A stretch of 64,000 nt of DNA from UBA2210 sp036825195 (GCA_036825195.1 DAISYQ010000007.1:43487-107486), one strand, 5' to 3'; positions 8,770-17,929 are shown, counted from the first letter of the stretch. The notes: generated from the sequence alone by a model not told the origin. A program made the numbers and translations.

Positions 8770-9828
8770 ATGATGGCGATACACCCACGCATAAAAAAGA
8801 TCTGTGTCCTTGCGCTGGTAATCTTTTTACTGTTTGCCGCTTCGTGCATATGCAAGGCGGCGCGCTCTGGGGAATATTGCGCCCCCTGGAAGTTTGCCGT
8901 AATCAGCGACACCCAGGGAGACAACCGTAAACAAGAGTATAAAACCTGTATTAACGATGCAGTCGTACGCGCCATTGCCGATGATCTTGTCAGGGAAAAG
9001 CCTGATCTTGTGCTCGTTGCGGGAGATCTCGTCAACGGATGGTTCCGCAATGGGGGAACCGATTACGATAGGCAATATGCAAACTGGAAAAACGTCATGA
9101 TACCCGTTTATCGTACCGGCATACGGGTCTATCCCATTCGCGGCAACCATGACAGCGGACCGGAGCGTCTGGCCTTGCCGCCTCTGCCCGCTCACCTTGA
9201 GCCGCCCCCCGATACGGTCGTTCGGTTGAAAGAGACTTTCAGAAAACATTTTACGGAAACGTATATTCCGAAAAACGGACCCCTCGGGGAGGAGGGTCTT
9301 ACCTACAGCTTTACCCATAAGAATGCCTTTTTTGTGGGGCTTGATCAATATACCGATGGTCAGCACAGGGTAAACCAGGACTGGATTGAGGGACAGCTTG
9401 CCGGGAATCAGAGTCCCCACGTTTTTGTTTACGGCCATGAACCGGCGTTTGAGACCAATCACAGAGATAATCTCAGCTTCTACCCAAAAGAACGGGATGC
9501 CTTCTGGAATGCCATAGGCCGAGCCGGTGGGAGGGTATACTTTTGCGGTCATGACCACTTCTATAACCGCGCCCTCATTCGGGACGATGCGGGTCATTCA
9601 ATATATCAGATCATTGCAGGCACGGGCGGAGGGGTCCTGCGAAAGTGGTCGGGACGGTATAGGGACGAAAGGGTGCAGGGGGAATATCACAACGGCGATC
9701 ACCACGGGTATATCCTGGTCACGGTGGATGGGACAAAGGCGACGTTCACATGGAGAGCCTTGACGCGATCGCAAAGGGAGGATGTCTGGCAGTCCCTCGA
9801 TACCTTTACCTGTGAACGTTTGGATTAG
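8770..9828 (+). CDS. Exported calcineurin-like metallophosphoesterase
   Basis: The 352-residue protein has an N-terminal hydrophobic export signal; LLFAASC could be a lipobox. The phosphoesterase motifs follow in order: FAVISDTQGD, VAGDLVNG, RGNHDSGP, VYGHEP and FCGHDHFYNR, which supply the dimetal ligands. In the first motif the second metal ligand position reads DTQ instead of the usual DxH, as in several exported members. ATG 8770 has GGGGAGGA six nt upstream, so an in-frame start 63 nt earlier is rejected. It follows the uptake operon by 175 nt. A role in releasing phosphate or processing an imported phospho-compound is possible but unproven. Confidence 0.87.
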   Translation: MMAIHPRIKKICVLALVIFLLFAASCICKAARSGEYCAPWKFAVISDTQGDNRKQEYKTCINDAVVRAIADDLVREKPDLVLVAGDLVNGWFRNGGTDYDRQYANWKNVMIPVYRTGIRVYPIRGNHDSGPERLALPPLPAHLEPPPDTVVRLKETFRKHFTETYIPKNGPLGEEGLTYSFTHKNAFFVGLDQYTDGQHRVNQDWIEGQLAGNQSPHVFVYGHEPAFETNHRDNLSFYPKERDAFWNAIGRAGGRVYFCGHDHFYNRALIRDDAGHSIYQIIAGTGGGVLRKWSGRYRDERVQGEYHNGDHHGYILVTVDGTKATFTWRALTRSQREDVWQSLDTFTCERLD

Positions 9829-9834
9829 GCCGCA

Positions 9835-9865
9835 CGGCTTGTTATACGGTAGGCACCACAAGCCG
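9835..9865. terminator. Weak hairpin between convergent genes
   Basis: An 8-bp inverted repeat (9835-9842 with 9858-9865, 15-nt loop) lies just past the phosphoesterase stop, where it and the minus-strand operon converge. It lacks a T-run and is only a possible terminator. Confidence 0.3.
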
Positions 9866-9983
9866 GGATCAGGTTGTATCCTATATCTTACAAACGGAAA
9901 ACATCCTTCAGTGACCAAGAAACAGCAAGGGCACACAGGATATGGCTGCATAACGCGATACCCCACAAACGGGGCACACAGTA

Positions 9984-10700
9984 TCAGAACATTTCCACCT
10001 TCTTCAGAAATTCATGAAAGCTGTCCGTCTCGGCCTGAAACGCCTCATCGTGGGTGAGTCCGTTCCTTTTTTCCATCAATTCTTTCATGGTGGACATGAT
10101 ATCCTGATTTACGGCACAGATGTCACAGGCGATCTCTTTCGCCCTGGGCAGCAGTGCCTCGGGAGCCACCACCTCATTGACAAGCCGGAGCCGAAGCGCG
10201 TCCTGTGCGGAGATGGGTTTGCCGGTAAAGGAGATCTGTTTCGCCATCCTCAGACCCACGGCCTGCTGGAGGAGTTGCGTCATTCCCCATCCCGGATGAA
10301 TCCCGATCTTTGCGTGGGAATCGATGAATCGGGCATTCTCCGAGGCGATGAGAAAATCGCAGTTCAGGGCGAGTTCGAACCCGCCGGTAATGGTATTGCC
10401 GTTGATCGCCCCGATGATCGGCTTGTTGCAGGGCCGCAGCACGTCCGGAAAATCCTTTCCGTCACCCCGGGGATTGAGCAGATTATCCGTGCCGATCACG
10501 CTCAGATCGATGCCGGAACAGAACGACCTGCCCGCTCCCGTAATGATGGCGACCCGGATCTCATCGTTGTCGGCCACCTCGTCGACGTAATTATAGAGAT
10601 TGATGAGCAGGTCCTGGCAGATGGCATTGTGCCGTTCAGGGCGGTTCAGGGTGATGAGGGCGACTCCGTCTTCCACTTCAAACAGTACGGTTTTTTCCAT
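9984..10700 (-). CDS. Enoyl-CoA hydratase/isomerase family protein
   Basis: Crotonase-fold protein of 238 residues. AGRSFCSGIDLSV forms part of the oxyanion hole and NGNTITGGFELALNCD carries the first catalytic Glu. At the usual second Glu position (PE-x-x-L-G in hydratases) the sequence is SHAKIGIHPGWG, with His, so simple hydratase chemistry is doubtful; isomerase, hydrolase or another crotonase reaction is possible. It is the last gene of the minus-strand acyl-CoA operon. A GGAGG ribosome-binding site lies before ATG. Confidence 0.87.
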   Translation of the reverse strand: MEKTVLFEVEDGVALITLNRPERHNAICQDLLINLYNYVDEVADNDEIRVAIITGAGRSFCSGIDLSVIGTDNLLNPRGDGKDFPDVLRPCNKPIIGAINGNTITGGFELALNCDFLIASENARFIDSHAKIGIHPGWGMTQLLQQAVGLRMAKQISFTGKPISAQDALRLRLVNEVVAPEALLPRAKEIACDICAVNQDIMSTMKELMEKRNGLTHDEAFQAETDSFHEFLKKVEMF

Positions 10701-10753
10701 GAATAACCTCCTTTTTTATGAGCAGCAAACTGTCAATCTCAAATCGTATGTGT

Positions 10754-11419
10754 TTACCTGTATGATAAAATCGGCCAACCCCGCTGACGGGCAATCGTTT
10801 CAAGAAGCGGCGAAGGTTCGACTGCGTGAGGATGGCCCACCAGCTCAAGGAGTGGAAGGTCGGAATGGCTGTCGCCGTAGGCGTACGATTCTTCAAGGTT
10901 CAGGCCGTACTCACGGGCGATCTTCAGCGTAAATTCCTTTTTGTGTTCCCTGATGCAGACCGGCCACGTCGGCCTCCCTGTCAGAAGGCCGTCTTTCCCT
11001 TCTTCCAGGTCCGTACACAGCAGCACGTCAAATCCCAGATCCTCCATGACGGGTTCGAGGAGATACCTGAGCGAGGCGGATATGAGGACCAGCAGATGTC
11101 CTCTCTCTTTATGAAATGCCACCCGAGAGAGTATGGCGGGGGCCAGGTGGGGCTGTAAATACTCCCGGTAAAAATTCTCGGAACCCTTCCGGAAGTCATC
11201 AAGCTTCCTTCCTTTGTAGAATGTCAGCATCACCCGTAACATCCGCTCTTCCGAAAGGATGCCCAGTTTATATAAAACATTGGCGATCAGGACTTTGAGC
11301 ATGAAACCCGGCAGTATCATGCGGTTATCCCGCATCCACTGCATCGCCATTCTTCCGGTTTCCACCTCGACCAGCGTCTGATCAAAATCAAAAAACGCGG
11401 CGACCTTTGTGGTATTCAT
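10754..11419 (-). CDS. HAD superfamily IB phosphatase
   Basis: Haloacid dehalogenase-fold phosphatase of the SerB-like IB group, 221 residues. Motif I is FFDFDQTLVEVE, with the nucleophilic Asp and the acid/base Asp two residues later. Motif II is VLISASLRYLLEP (Ser), then a Lys-containing helix, and motif III is AYGDSHSDLPLLE. A four-helix cap lies between motifs I and II. Substrates in this group range from phosphoserine to phosphatidylglycerol-phosphate and lysophospholipids. The surrounding acyl-CoA genes hint at lipid metabolism, but the substrate is not known. Confidence 0.85.
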   Translation of the reverse strand: MNTTKVAAFFDFDQTLVEVETGRMAMQWMRDNRMILPGFMLKVLIANVLYKLGILSEERMLRVMLTFYKGRKLDDFRKGSENFYREYLQPHLAPAILSRVAFHKERGHLLVLISASLRYLLEPVMEDLGFDVLLCTDLEEGKDGLLTGRPTWPVCIREHKKEFTLKIAREYGLNLEESYAYGDSHSDLPLLELVGHPHAVEPSPLLETIARQRGWPILSYR

Positions 11420-11468
11420 GTATTCCTCGCGAGAATCAGGGCTCCCTTTTCATACGATGTCGGCACGT

Positions 11469-11918
11469 CTATGCCCCGGGATGTTTTTTGAGTATCTGAT
11501 TTCCGATAACGGTGAAGACCTTTTCTCCTTTTTGATTATAGCTTGCATACATGAAGCGTACCGTGCCGCGGTCATCATGTTTTTTTGAGGGGATTTTTTC
11601 CATGACTTCGCCCACGGCATGGAGCGTATCTCCGGGCCTGACGGGTTTAAGCCACCGGAGTTCTTCAAAACCGGGGGACCCGAGATTGTTTGACAGCACG
11701 CCGGTCATGAGAAATAACTTGAATGTCAGGGCGATCGTATGGATGCCACTGGCAACGAGTCCGCCGAAGATCGAATCCTGTGCCTCAACGACATTGGTGT
11801 GGAATACCTGCGGATCGAACTGCATGGCGAAATCGATAATCTGACTCTCCGTTATGGTCATCCCCGGTGATTCAAATCTGTCTCCTGCCTGAAAGTCTTC
11901 AAAATATAAACCGGCCAT
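11469..11918 (-). CDS. MaoC-like hot-dog hydratase
   Basis: A 149-residue MaoC-family (R-specific enoyl-CoA hydratase type) protein. FEDFQAGDRFESPGMTITE opens the fold. FDPQVFHTNVVEA carries the catalytic Asp and His, and GLVASGIHT and LRWLKPVRPGDTL are further landmarks. An upstream in-frame start exists, but ATG at 11918 has AGGAGGA five nt ahead. Between two phosphatase genes in the acyl-CoA operon, it probably hydrates a trans-2-enoyl-CoA. Confidence 0.87.
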   Translation of the reverse strand: MAGLYFEDFQAGDRFESPGMTITESQIIDFAMQFDPQVFHTNVVEAQDSIFGGLVASGIHTIALTFKLFLMTGVLSNNLGSPGFEELRWLKPVRPGDTLHAVGEVMEKIPSKKHDDRGTVRFMYASYNQKGEKVFTVIGNQILKKHPGA

Positions 11919-12004
11919 ACGTCGATCCTCCTGAGGTTTATCCATATGCATGCATTCTGATTGTCAGCTCCGTCATATATCTTTGCGGAGGACTGAGCGA
12001 TTCA

Positions 12005-12715
12005 TCATCGGTATGTCACCATATCCCGCTCTTTCTGCAGCTCAAGATGGGATATTTCATTGAAGCCCGCCAGGGCGGCTCCGCTGCCGTTATACACAAA
12101 CCGCGTAACGGACGTATTGGCGATCTGCCAACTGAGCCGGATCGTGTGCTCGTTGGACAGATCGAGGTGTTTCTGTACGGTCGCGGCGATGGGGCCGCCC
12201 GATGTGAACAGAAAAACCTTCTTTCCACCGGTATGGCGTGACATGATTTCCGTAATCCCCCGCCATACCTTCGATGAGAAGGTGTCCCACGATTCAACAC
12301 CCTCCTTCTCAAAATCGCCCGACACCCATCGCAGCATCGCCACCTCGAAGATTCGCTTGAAGGACTGATCATCGGTGTAGATCTTCTCCAGATCGTCTTT
12401 CACGGAAGGATTTTCGCTGATCATGTCGTGTATCTGAGATACTACAACGGCATGGGCGTCAAGCTCGTTGAGGGCTTCGCACAGAGCGAGTTCCGGCATG
12501 GCGATACCCCGTTCATGAAAGCGGCGGGTGACCTCTTGCGCGGTCGCCAACTGGCGCTGCAGGGTCCAGGAATAGACGGCGTCGGCGCGCAGTCCCGTGT
12601 TGATCAGGTGTTCCCCCAATATCCCGGCCTGCCTGAGACCTTTTTCGGAAAGCCTGTCATAATTATGCTCTCCGAAGGATGCCTGACCATGTCGTATCAT
12701 ATAGAGTGTACTCAT
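12005..12715 (-). CDS. Histidine phosphatase (phosphoglycerate-mutase-like)
   Basis: Two-histidine phosphatase superfamily, 236 residues. The catalytic motif LYMIRHGQASFG is at the N-terminus (RHG), YSWTLQRQLATAQ supplies a phosphate-binding Arg region, LNELDAH provides the acid, and FLFTSGGPIAA carries the unusual late motif where many members have VsHGg: the second catalytic His appears as TSGGP here. The start at 12715 puts the RHG motif at residues 8-10. An in-frame start 72 nt upstream would add an unlike leader. No Shine-Dalgarno precedes 12715; see the promoter and palindrome entries. Substrate unknown. Confidence 0.83.
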   Translation of the reverse strand: MSTLYMIRHGQASFGEHNYDRLSEKGLRQAGILGEHLINTGLRADAVYSWTLQRQLATAQEVTRRFHERGIAMPELALCEALNELDAHAVVVSQIHDMISENPSVKDDLEKIYTDDQSFKRIFEVAMLRWVSGDFEKEGVESWDTFSSKVWRGITEIMSRHTGGKKVFLFTSGGPIAATVQKHLDLSNEHTIRLSWQIANTSVTRFVYNGSGAALAGFNEISHLELQKERDMVTYR

Positions 12716-12735
12716 GGAGAACTCTATATGATACG
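12693..12735 (-). repeat. 15-bp perfect palindrome centred on a start codon
   Basis: Positions 12693-12707 and 12721-12735 are perfect inverted copies separated by 13 nt. The centre of symmetry, 12714, falls on the middle base of the ATG of the histidine-phosphatase gene. One arm encodes the conserved LYMIR residues; the other contains the predicted -10 hexamer. It could be a repressor operator or, in an RNA, a hairpin presenting the start codon in its loop. Confidence 0.75.
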
Positions 12736-12751
12736 CAGGCGGACATGTCAA
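12721..12751 (-). promoter_or_regulatory. Predicted sigma-70 promoter giving a leaderless mRNA
   Basis: On the minus strand a perfect TTGACA (12751-12746) is followed by a 17-nt spacer and TATAGA (12728-12723). Seven nucleotides later comes the A of the ATG at 12715, the normal distance to a transcription start. This predicts a leaderless transcript, in keeping with the lack of a Shine-Dalgarno sequence. Confidence 0.55.
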
Positions 12752-12783
12752 TAAGATCTGGAGCGAGCGTTCGCTTTGTGTAT

Positions 12784-13599
12784 TCAATCTATGTCAGGAA
12801 AGTTTGGCTTTTCCCTTGCGAGGAAGGCGGATATTCCATGGTAGCATTCCCCCGATGCTATGAGCGTCACGGCGCTTTCCGTCTCCAGTTCGAGGGCCTC
12901 CCGAAGGGGAATGCCGCAGGCGGAGCGAATCACTTCCAGGGCGGAGCGAATGGCACGCGGCCCATTGCCGGCAATGGTCTCGGCCAGTTCGAGCGCCTCT
13001 TCACAAACTCTTCCCCGCGAGCTGATGCGATTGATTAAACCCAGATCGTATGCTTCCTGGGCCGGAACCTCCCGTGCGGTGAGTATCATATCGGCGGCCT
13101 TTGACGGACCGACCAGCCTCGCAAGAGCCGCTCCTCCCCCCCAGTCCGGCATGAGCCCCAGACGGACTTCCGAGAAACTGATCACGGCCTCAGGGTCCAT
13201 GACCCTCAGATCGCATCGGACCGCAAGCTCCGCTCCTCCGCCGTAGGCCTTGCCGTTGATGGCGGCGATAAGGGGAACGGGCAGAGAAGCCAGTCCGTCC
13301 ACGGCCATGCGGATATGCCGTATCAGGTTTTCAACGGGGGTTCGATCATGGTTCGCGACCGCTTCGATCAGGTTCGAGATCTGCGGATTGTCCGGATTGA
13401 CGTCAAAGCCGGCACTGAATGCCGAGTCTCCGGCTCCGGTCACTACAATGACCCGTGGAAGATTTCCCCGCAATTGTGCCACCACCTGCTCGAGTTCAAA
13501 CCACATTGTCTGATTAAAGGTGTTTAATCGTTTCGGGCGATCGAGGGTGATGACCGCGATGTGATCCCTGCGTTCAAGACGGATACCATATTCGGACAT
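12784..13599 (-). CDS. Enoyl-CoA hydratase
   Basis: Crotonase-family protein of 271 residues with both catalytic acids in place: NGKAYGGGAELAVRCD and ISFSEVRLGLMPDWGG. The oxyanion-hole segment is DSAFSAGFDVNPDNP. It should add water to a 2-enoyl-CoA or act as an isomerase. AAAGGA precedes ATG 13599. It lies 73 nt after the acyl-CoA ligase gene in the same orientation, so the ligase product may feed it after oxidation; no acyl-CoA dehydrogenase is present locally. Confidence 0.9.
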   Translation of the reverse strand: MSEYGIRLERRDHIAVITLDRPKRLNTFNQTMWFELEQVVAQLRGNLPRVIVVTGAGDSAFSAGFDVNPDNPQISNLIEAVANHDRTPVENLIRHIRMAVDGLASLPVPLIAAINGKAYGGGAELAVRCDLRVMDPEAVISFSEVRLGLMPDWGGGAALARLVGPSKAADMILTAREVPAQEAYDLGLINRISSRGRVCEEALELAETIAGNGPRAIRSALEVIRSACGIPLREALELETESAVTLIASGECYHGISAFLAREKPNFPDID

Positions 13600-13672
13600 T
13601 GTTCGATCCTTTCCGTATGCATCGTTGATAATAAGGGCCGGAAGACAGAGTATCCTGCTTCTCCGATGGAAG

Positions 13673-15400
13673 CTATTCGCCCGTATATTCGCCCCGCAGC
13701 CGCAGACTTTCCAGTTCTTCTTCTTCGAGTTTCTTGTAAGCTACCTTGCCGACGAGGGTGAGCGGAAGTTCTTTGCGGAATTCGATTTCTCTCGGGCAGC
13801 TCCATTTGATCAGGGCTTTTCTGCAGTGGACTATCAGCTCCTCCTTCATATCTTCCGTTTCCTTTGATGGATCCTTCATGATAACGAAGGCCTTGACCTT
13901 TTCGACCTGCGCCCTGTCGGGTACTCCAATAACGCAGGCGTCGGCGACGTCCGGATGGCTGTAGAGGATCTCTTCCACCTGGGCCGGGTATACATTCATC
14001 CCCGATGACTTGATCATCCTCTTGAGCCTCAGCTTAAAGTAGAAGAATCCATCCTCGTCCATGCTGGCGATGTCACCGGTGTGGAGCCAGATCCTTCCGT
14101 CGGCATGTTTCTTCAGGGTATTGGCGGTTTCATCCGGCTGGTCGAGGTATCCGAGCATAACCGCCGGCCCGCTGACGCACAGTTCTCCGTCTTCACCCGG
14201 CGGCGCCTCGTCGGTGGTATCTTTTATCACCACCTTTGCCAGCATGTCCGGAAACGGTATGCCAACGCTTCCCTCTCGGTACGTATTGATGGGGGTAGCC
14301 ATGATGGCCGTAACCGCTTCGGTCAGTCCATACCCTTCGAGCAGTTTAACATCGCCTCCGCCCTTGCGGACGGTTTCTTCGAATTTCTCTTTTACCACCC
14401 GTGGAAGGGTGTCGGCGCCGCTGAAGGTGGCCTTCAGACAGCTCAGATCGGCGCTCTTGAAATCGGGGTTGCGGCACAGGGCTTCGAAGAGGGTCGGAAC
14501 GCCCACCATGAACGAGGGTTTCTTGGTCTTGATGAGTTTCGCAACGGTCTCGGGAGTAAAGGTGGGAACGAGGATACTCGTGGCGCCTCCCATGAAGGCG
14601 GCGTTCACGCATACCCCCAGACCGAACCCGTGGAATATGGGGAGTATGGCGAGTATAGATGCGCCCCCCTCCACATCTCTCATCTTTCCCCATTCAGCCA
14701 CCTGCATGCCCTCGCTTATGAAATTCATGTTGGAGAGCATGATCCCTTTCGGGACTCCCGTGGTGCCGCCGCTGTAGAGAATGACGGCGAGATCGTCTGT
14801 GTCCACGGTGACTTCCGGTGCCGGTGGGTACCCTGTGCTCATCAGATCGTTCCACCATCGGATCCGTGGATCATCGGGAACCTTCGGAATCTTACGACCC
14901 TTGGTGATGTAAAACCCGAACCGTTTCAGCGGGGGGAGGTAATCGCCAATCTTTGTCAGAATGAGGGTCTTGACACCGGTATTGTCGAGAATTGTGTTGA
15001 AAACACCGTAGAACGCGTCGAGAGTCAGAGCGACGGTGCTCTTGCTAACATTCAGGTAAAACTCTATTTCACCGGCGGTAGAGAGGGGGTGGATCATGCT
15101 CGCCACCGCGCCGAGTTTGTTGGCCGCGTAAAAACAGATGATGCCCTGGGGCGTCGTGGGCATGGAGATGGTAATGCGGTCTCCTTTCCGGAGGCCTGCC
15201 GCTGCCAGTGCGTTGGCGAATCGTTCTATCTCTCCGGCAAACTGTCTGTATGTGGAGGTGTTCCCCATAAAATCATAGGCGATGGAATCCGGATATTCTT
15301 GGACCGACCGCATAAGGGACTCGTACATGCTGATTCTGGGGTAATCAAGGGTTGTCGGGGTGTCTTCATAGAACGTAAGCCACGGTTTCTTTTCGTACAT
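13673..15400 (-). CDS. AMP-forming acyl-CoA ligase
   Basis: ANL-superfamily acyl-CoA synthetase, 575 residues, which activates a carboxylic acid through an acyl-AMP to its CoA thioester. Motifs in order: LYSGGTTGVPKGIMLSN (P-loop-like A3), GYGLTEA (A5), LHTGDIASMDEDGFFYF (A7), LKRMIKSSGMNVYPAQVEE (A8 hinge) and GKVAYKKLEEEE, where the late Lys matches the adenylation lysine. The length fits long-chain fatty-acid or aryl-acid ligases. It is the first gene of the minus-strand operon, with AAGGAGGG before ATG, and is divergent from the 2-hydroxyacyl-CoA dehydratase genes. Substrate chain or ring type cannot be read. Confidence 0.93.
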   Translation of the reverse strand: MYEKKPWLTFYEDTPTTLDYPRISMYESLMRSVQEYPDSIAYDFMGNTSTYRQFAGEIERFANALAAAGLRKGDRITISMPTTPQGIICFYAANKLGAVASMIHPLSTAGEIEFYLNVSKSTVALTLDAFYGVFNTILDNTGVKTLILTKIGDYLPPLKRFGFYITKGRKIPKVPDDPRIRWWNDLMSTGYPPAPEVTVDTDDLAVILYSGGTTGVPKGIMLSNMNFISEGMQVAEWGKMRDVEGGASILAILPIFHGFGLGVCVNAAFMGGATSILVPTFTPETVAKLIKTKKPSFMVGVPTLFEALCRNPDFKSADLSCLKATFSGADTLPRVVKEKFEETVRKGGGDVKLLEGYGLTEAVTAIMATPINTYREGSVGIPFPDMLAKVVIKDTTDEAPPGEDGELCVSGPAVMLGYLDQPDETANTLKKHADGRIWLHTGDIASMDEDGFFYFKLRLKRMIKSSGMNVYPAQVEEILYSHPDVADACVIGVPDRAQVEKVKAFVIMKDPSKETEDMKEELIVHCRKALIKWSCPREIEFRKELPLTLVGKVAYKKLEEEELESLRLRGEYTGE

Positions 15401-15562
15401 AAGTTTCCCTCCTTATGATATGGCTGGCCTGTTTTTATCTCCCCCTTTGCATGGGAAAAGTCAACACAAAAAACAGGTGACAGTTGTACCGGAATGTGCT
15501 ACCAGTTTTCCGCGGGGGGCAAGTCTTTTTCCAAATCCGAAATTCAACCGAAAGGAGCACCT

Positions 15563-16678
15563 ATGGAGCGATTCGATGATTTTCACGAGGCGGCATCGGA
15601 TACCGAAGCGTACATACGGAATCTGAAGGAAAGCGGTAGGAAGGTGCTGGGGTATATGTGTTCCTACACTCCCGAGGAGATTATATATGCGGCCGGTGCG
15701 CACCCGTTGAGACTCTTCGGCGCGGAGACAAACAGCGCCCTGGCCGACGCCCATCTCCAGTCCTATACCTGCTCCCTTGCGAGAGGAGTGCTTGAAGGCG
15801 CTCTTTCGGGCAAGCTGAATTACCTCGACGGTATGGTATTTCCCCATACCTGCGATACCGTCCAGAGACTTTCTGATATCTGGCGCCTCAACACGGATTT
15901 CGGTTTTTTCACGGATATCGTCCTTCCCGTGAAGCTCGACACCGAAAGCGCGAAAGAATATATGAACAATGTCCTTTGTAAGTTCAGGAGAGACCTGGAG
16001 AAGGGCATGGGTGTCACGGTAACCGACGAGACGCTGAAGGAATCAATCGAAACGTACAATACGATACGCGGCTGTCTCAAGGCCATCTACGAGTTACGAT
16101 CCGAGGAGCCCGGCATCCTGACAGGCGGCGATGTCCATGCAATCGTCAAAGGTTCCATGATCATGGACAGGAAGTATCTGCTGAAGCGGCTCCCCGAAGT
16201 CATAGAGACCCTGAGAGGGGCAAAAGCACCGTCAGACACGGAGAAAAAGAGGGTGGCCCTTGTTGGAAGTATCTGTAACCATCCCGATATCTATGCCATC
16301 ATCGAGCAATCCGGGGGTGTTGTCGTATGGGACGACCTCTGCACCGGTTCGAGATACTTTGAAGGAGAGATCGGAACAGATGGCGATCCCATTGCCGCAA
16401 TTGCGGACAGATATATCAAACGGCAAATATGTCCCGCAAAATATATGTCCACCACATCCAGGGGGGACAGCCTTGTGGAGATGATCAGGAAACACCGTGT
16501 TCAGGGTGTCATATTCCTCCTGCTGAAGTTCTGTGACCCTCACGACTTTGACTATCCTTATATGAAGGGATTTCTGGACAGGGAACGGATACCCAGTATG
16601 CTGCTGGAAATCGAGGATCACCTGCCGTCCGAGGGTCAGTTGCTGACAAGATTTGAGACTTTCACCCATATGCTGTGA
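15563..16678 (+). CDS. 2-hydroxyacyl-CoA dehydratase family subunit (first)
   Basis: HgdB/BcrBC-type iron-sulfur subunit, 371 residues. CSYTPEEIIYAAGAHPLRLFG is the family entry motif. Conserved cysteines in CSYTP, YTCSLARG, FPHTCDTVQR and FCDPHDFDYP are candidates for [4Fe-4S] ligation. With the second subunit and the activase downstream it makes a radical dehydratase or benzoyl-CoA-reductase-like enzyme that needs ATP-driven electron injection. AAAGGAG lies before ATG 15563; an in-frame start 69 nt upstream has no such site. Substrate unknown: candidates include a 2-hydroxyacyl-CoA or an aromatic or alicyclic thioester. Confidence 0.9.
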   Translation: MERFDDFHEAASDTEAYIRNLKESGRKVLGYMCSYTPEEIIYAAGAHPLRLFGAETNSALADAHLQSYTCSLARGVLEGALSGKLNYLDGMVFPHTCDTVQRLSDIWRLNTDFGFFTDIVLPVKLDTESAKEYMNNVLCKFRRDLEKGMGVTVTDETLKESIETYNTIRGCLKAIYELRSEEPGILTGGDVHAIVKGSMIMDRKYLLKRLPEVIETLRGAKAPSDTEKKRVALVGSICNHPDIYAIIEQSGGVVVWDDLCTGSRYFEGEIGTDGDPIAAIADRYIKRQICPAKYMSTTSRGDSLVEMIRKHRVQGVIFLLLKFCDPHDFDYPYMKGFLDRERIPSMLLEIEDHLPSEGQLLTRFETFTHML

Positions 16679-16693
16679 GAAAGGAGTGAGGAT

Positions 16694-17926
16694 ATGACGG
16701 ATGCCGGAGCGGAGAAGAACAGCAGAAAGATCAAGTCTGTCGGGAAGATGAAAGAGATCATGACCGCCTACTACATAGATGCCAAAACGGCACGCGAGAC
16801 GGGAAAGAAGGTGGCATGGATCACCAGCGGAGGGCCCGTTGAACCACTCATAGCGATGGATGTGATTCCCGTCTACCCCGAGAATTACGGCGCCATGATC
16901 GGAGCCTCAAAGATGGGCGGCGATCTGTGCGAAAGGGCGGAAGAGCTGGGGTACAGCGGTGATCTGTGTTCCTATGCGAGGGCCGATATTGTCTGTTCCA
17001 TGGTGGACGGAGGACCCATCGGGGGGCTTCCGAAGCCCGATATGCTCATATGCTGCAACAACATATGCGGGACCGTACTCAAGTGGTATGAGATACAGGC
17101 CCGGTATTACAACGTTCCCCTCTTTATTTTCGATACGCCCTTCTGCCACACCGGATACGCCGTTGAGGCACGGAAATACGTCCGGACTCAGATCGATGAG
17201 TACACACGCTTTTTGGAAAAGGCGTGCAATAAGAGGTTTGATCATGACAGGATGAAAGAGGTGGGTAGGCTCTCCGTCGAGGGACAGCACCTGTGGCAGG
17301 AGGTGCTCGACACCGCCATGAACAGACCGTCTCCCATGACCTGTTTTGACGCCTTCTTCCACCTAGCCCTCATCGTCACCCTGCGGGGGACGCAGATAGC
17401 GGTGGATTATTATACATCGTTACTGGAAGAGATGAGGCAGCGGGTAGCAGACGGAATCAGCGCCATACCGAATGAACAATACCGCCTGTTGTGGGACAAT
17501 CTCCCCATCTGGTACCGGGTCAAGTGGCTGTCGGAGAAATTCGCGGCCCATGATGCCTGTCTGGTGGCCGACACCTATACCTCCGCGTGGTGCGGCCAGC
17601 TCAAATATATGGATGAAGACAATTTTCTTGACTCCATGGCCGAGGGATACACACGGATATATCTCAATATCGGCGTGGATGAGATGATAAAGATCGTGCT
17701 GGAGATGGTGGACAAATATGACGTGGACGGCTTCGTTATGCACTCCAACAGGAGCTGCAAGCCCTATTCACTGGGCCAGTACGACATACAGCGCGCGGTT
17801 CAGAACGAGAGAGGAATTCCCTCCGTCATGATAGAGTCTCATATGATAGACGAGCGGAGTTTTTCCGAGAGCCAGGCGGAGACGCGAATAGACGCCTTCA
17901 TGGAGATGATCAAACAGAAAGGGTGA
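16694..17926 (+). CDS. 2-hydroxyacyl-CoA dehydratase family subunit (second)
   Basis: Second iron-sulfur subunit, 410 residues, paralogous to the first. Landmarks are WITSGGPVEPLIAMDVIPVY, YSGDLCSYARAD, MLICCNNICGT, PLFIFDTPFC and HSNRSCKPYSLGQ; the Cys residues match the cluster-ligand positions of HgdA/BcrC-type chains. It begins 15 nt after the first subunit and should form the heterodimer with it. The clear presence of exactly two such chains plus one activase points to the dehydratase layout rather than the four-subunit class I benzoyl-CoA reductase. Confidence 0.9.
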   Translation: MTDAGAEKNSRKIKSVGKMKEIMTAYYIDAKTARETGKKVAWITSGGPVEPLIAMDVIPVYPENYGAMIGASKMGGDLCERAEELGYSGDLCSYARADIVCSMVDGGPIGGLPKPDMLICCNNICGTVLKWYEIQARYYNVPLFIFDTPFCHTGYAVEARKYVRTQIDEYTRFLEKACNKRFDHDRMKEVGRLSVEGQHLWQEVLDTAMNRPSPMTCFDAFFHLALIVTLRGTQIAVDYYTSLLEEMRQRVADGISAIPNEQYRLLWDNLPIWYRVKWLSEKFAAHDACLVADTYTSAWCGQLKYMDEDNFLDSMAEGYTRIYLNIGVDEMIKIVLEMVDKYDVDGFVMHSNRSCKPYSLGQYDIQRAVQNERGIPSVMIESHMIDERSFSESQAETRIDAFMEMIKQKG

Positions 17927-17929
17927 GTG

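Noticed and set aside
14081..15418. Plus-strand 445-residue open frame
   Set aside because: It lies wholly antisense to the acyl-CoA ligase, which has complete motifs, and shows no family features.
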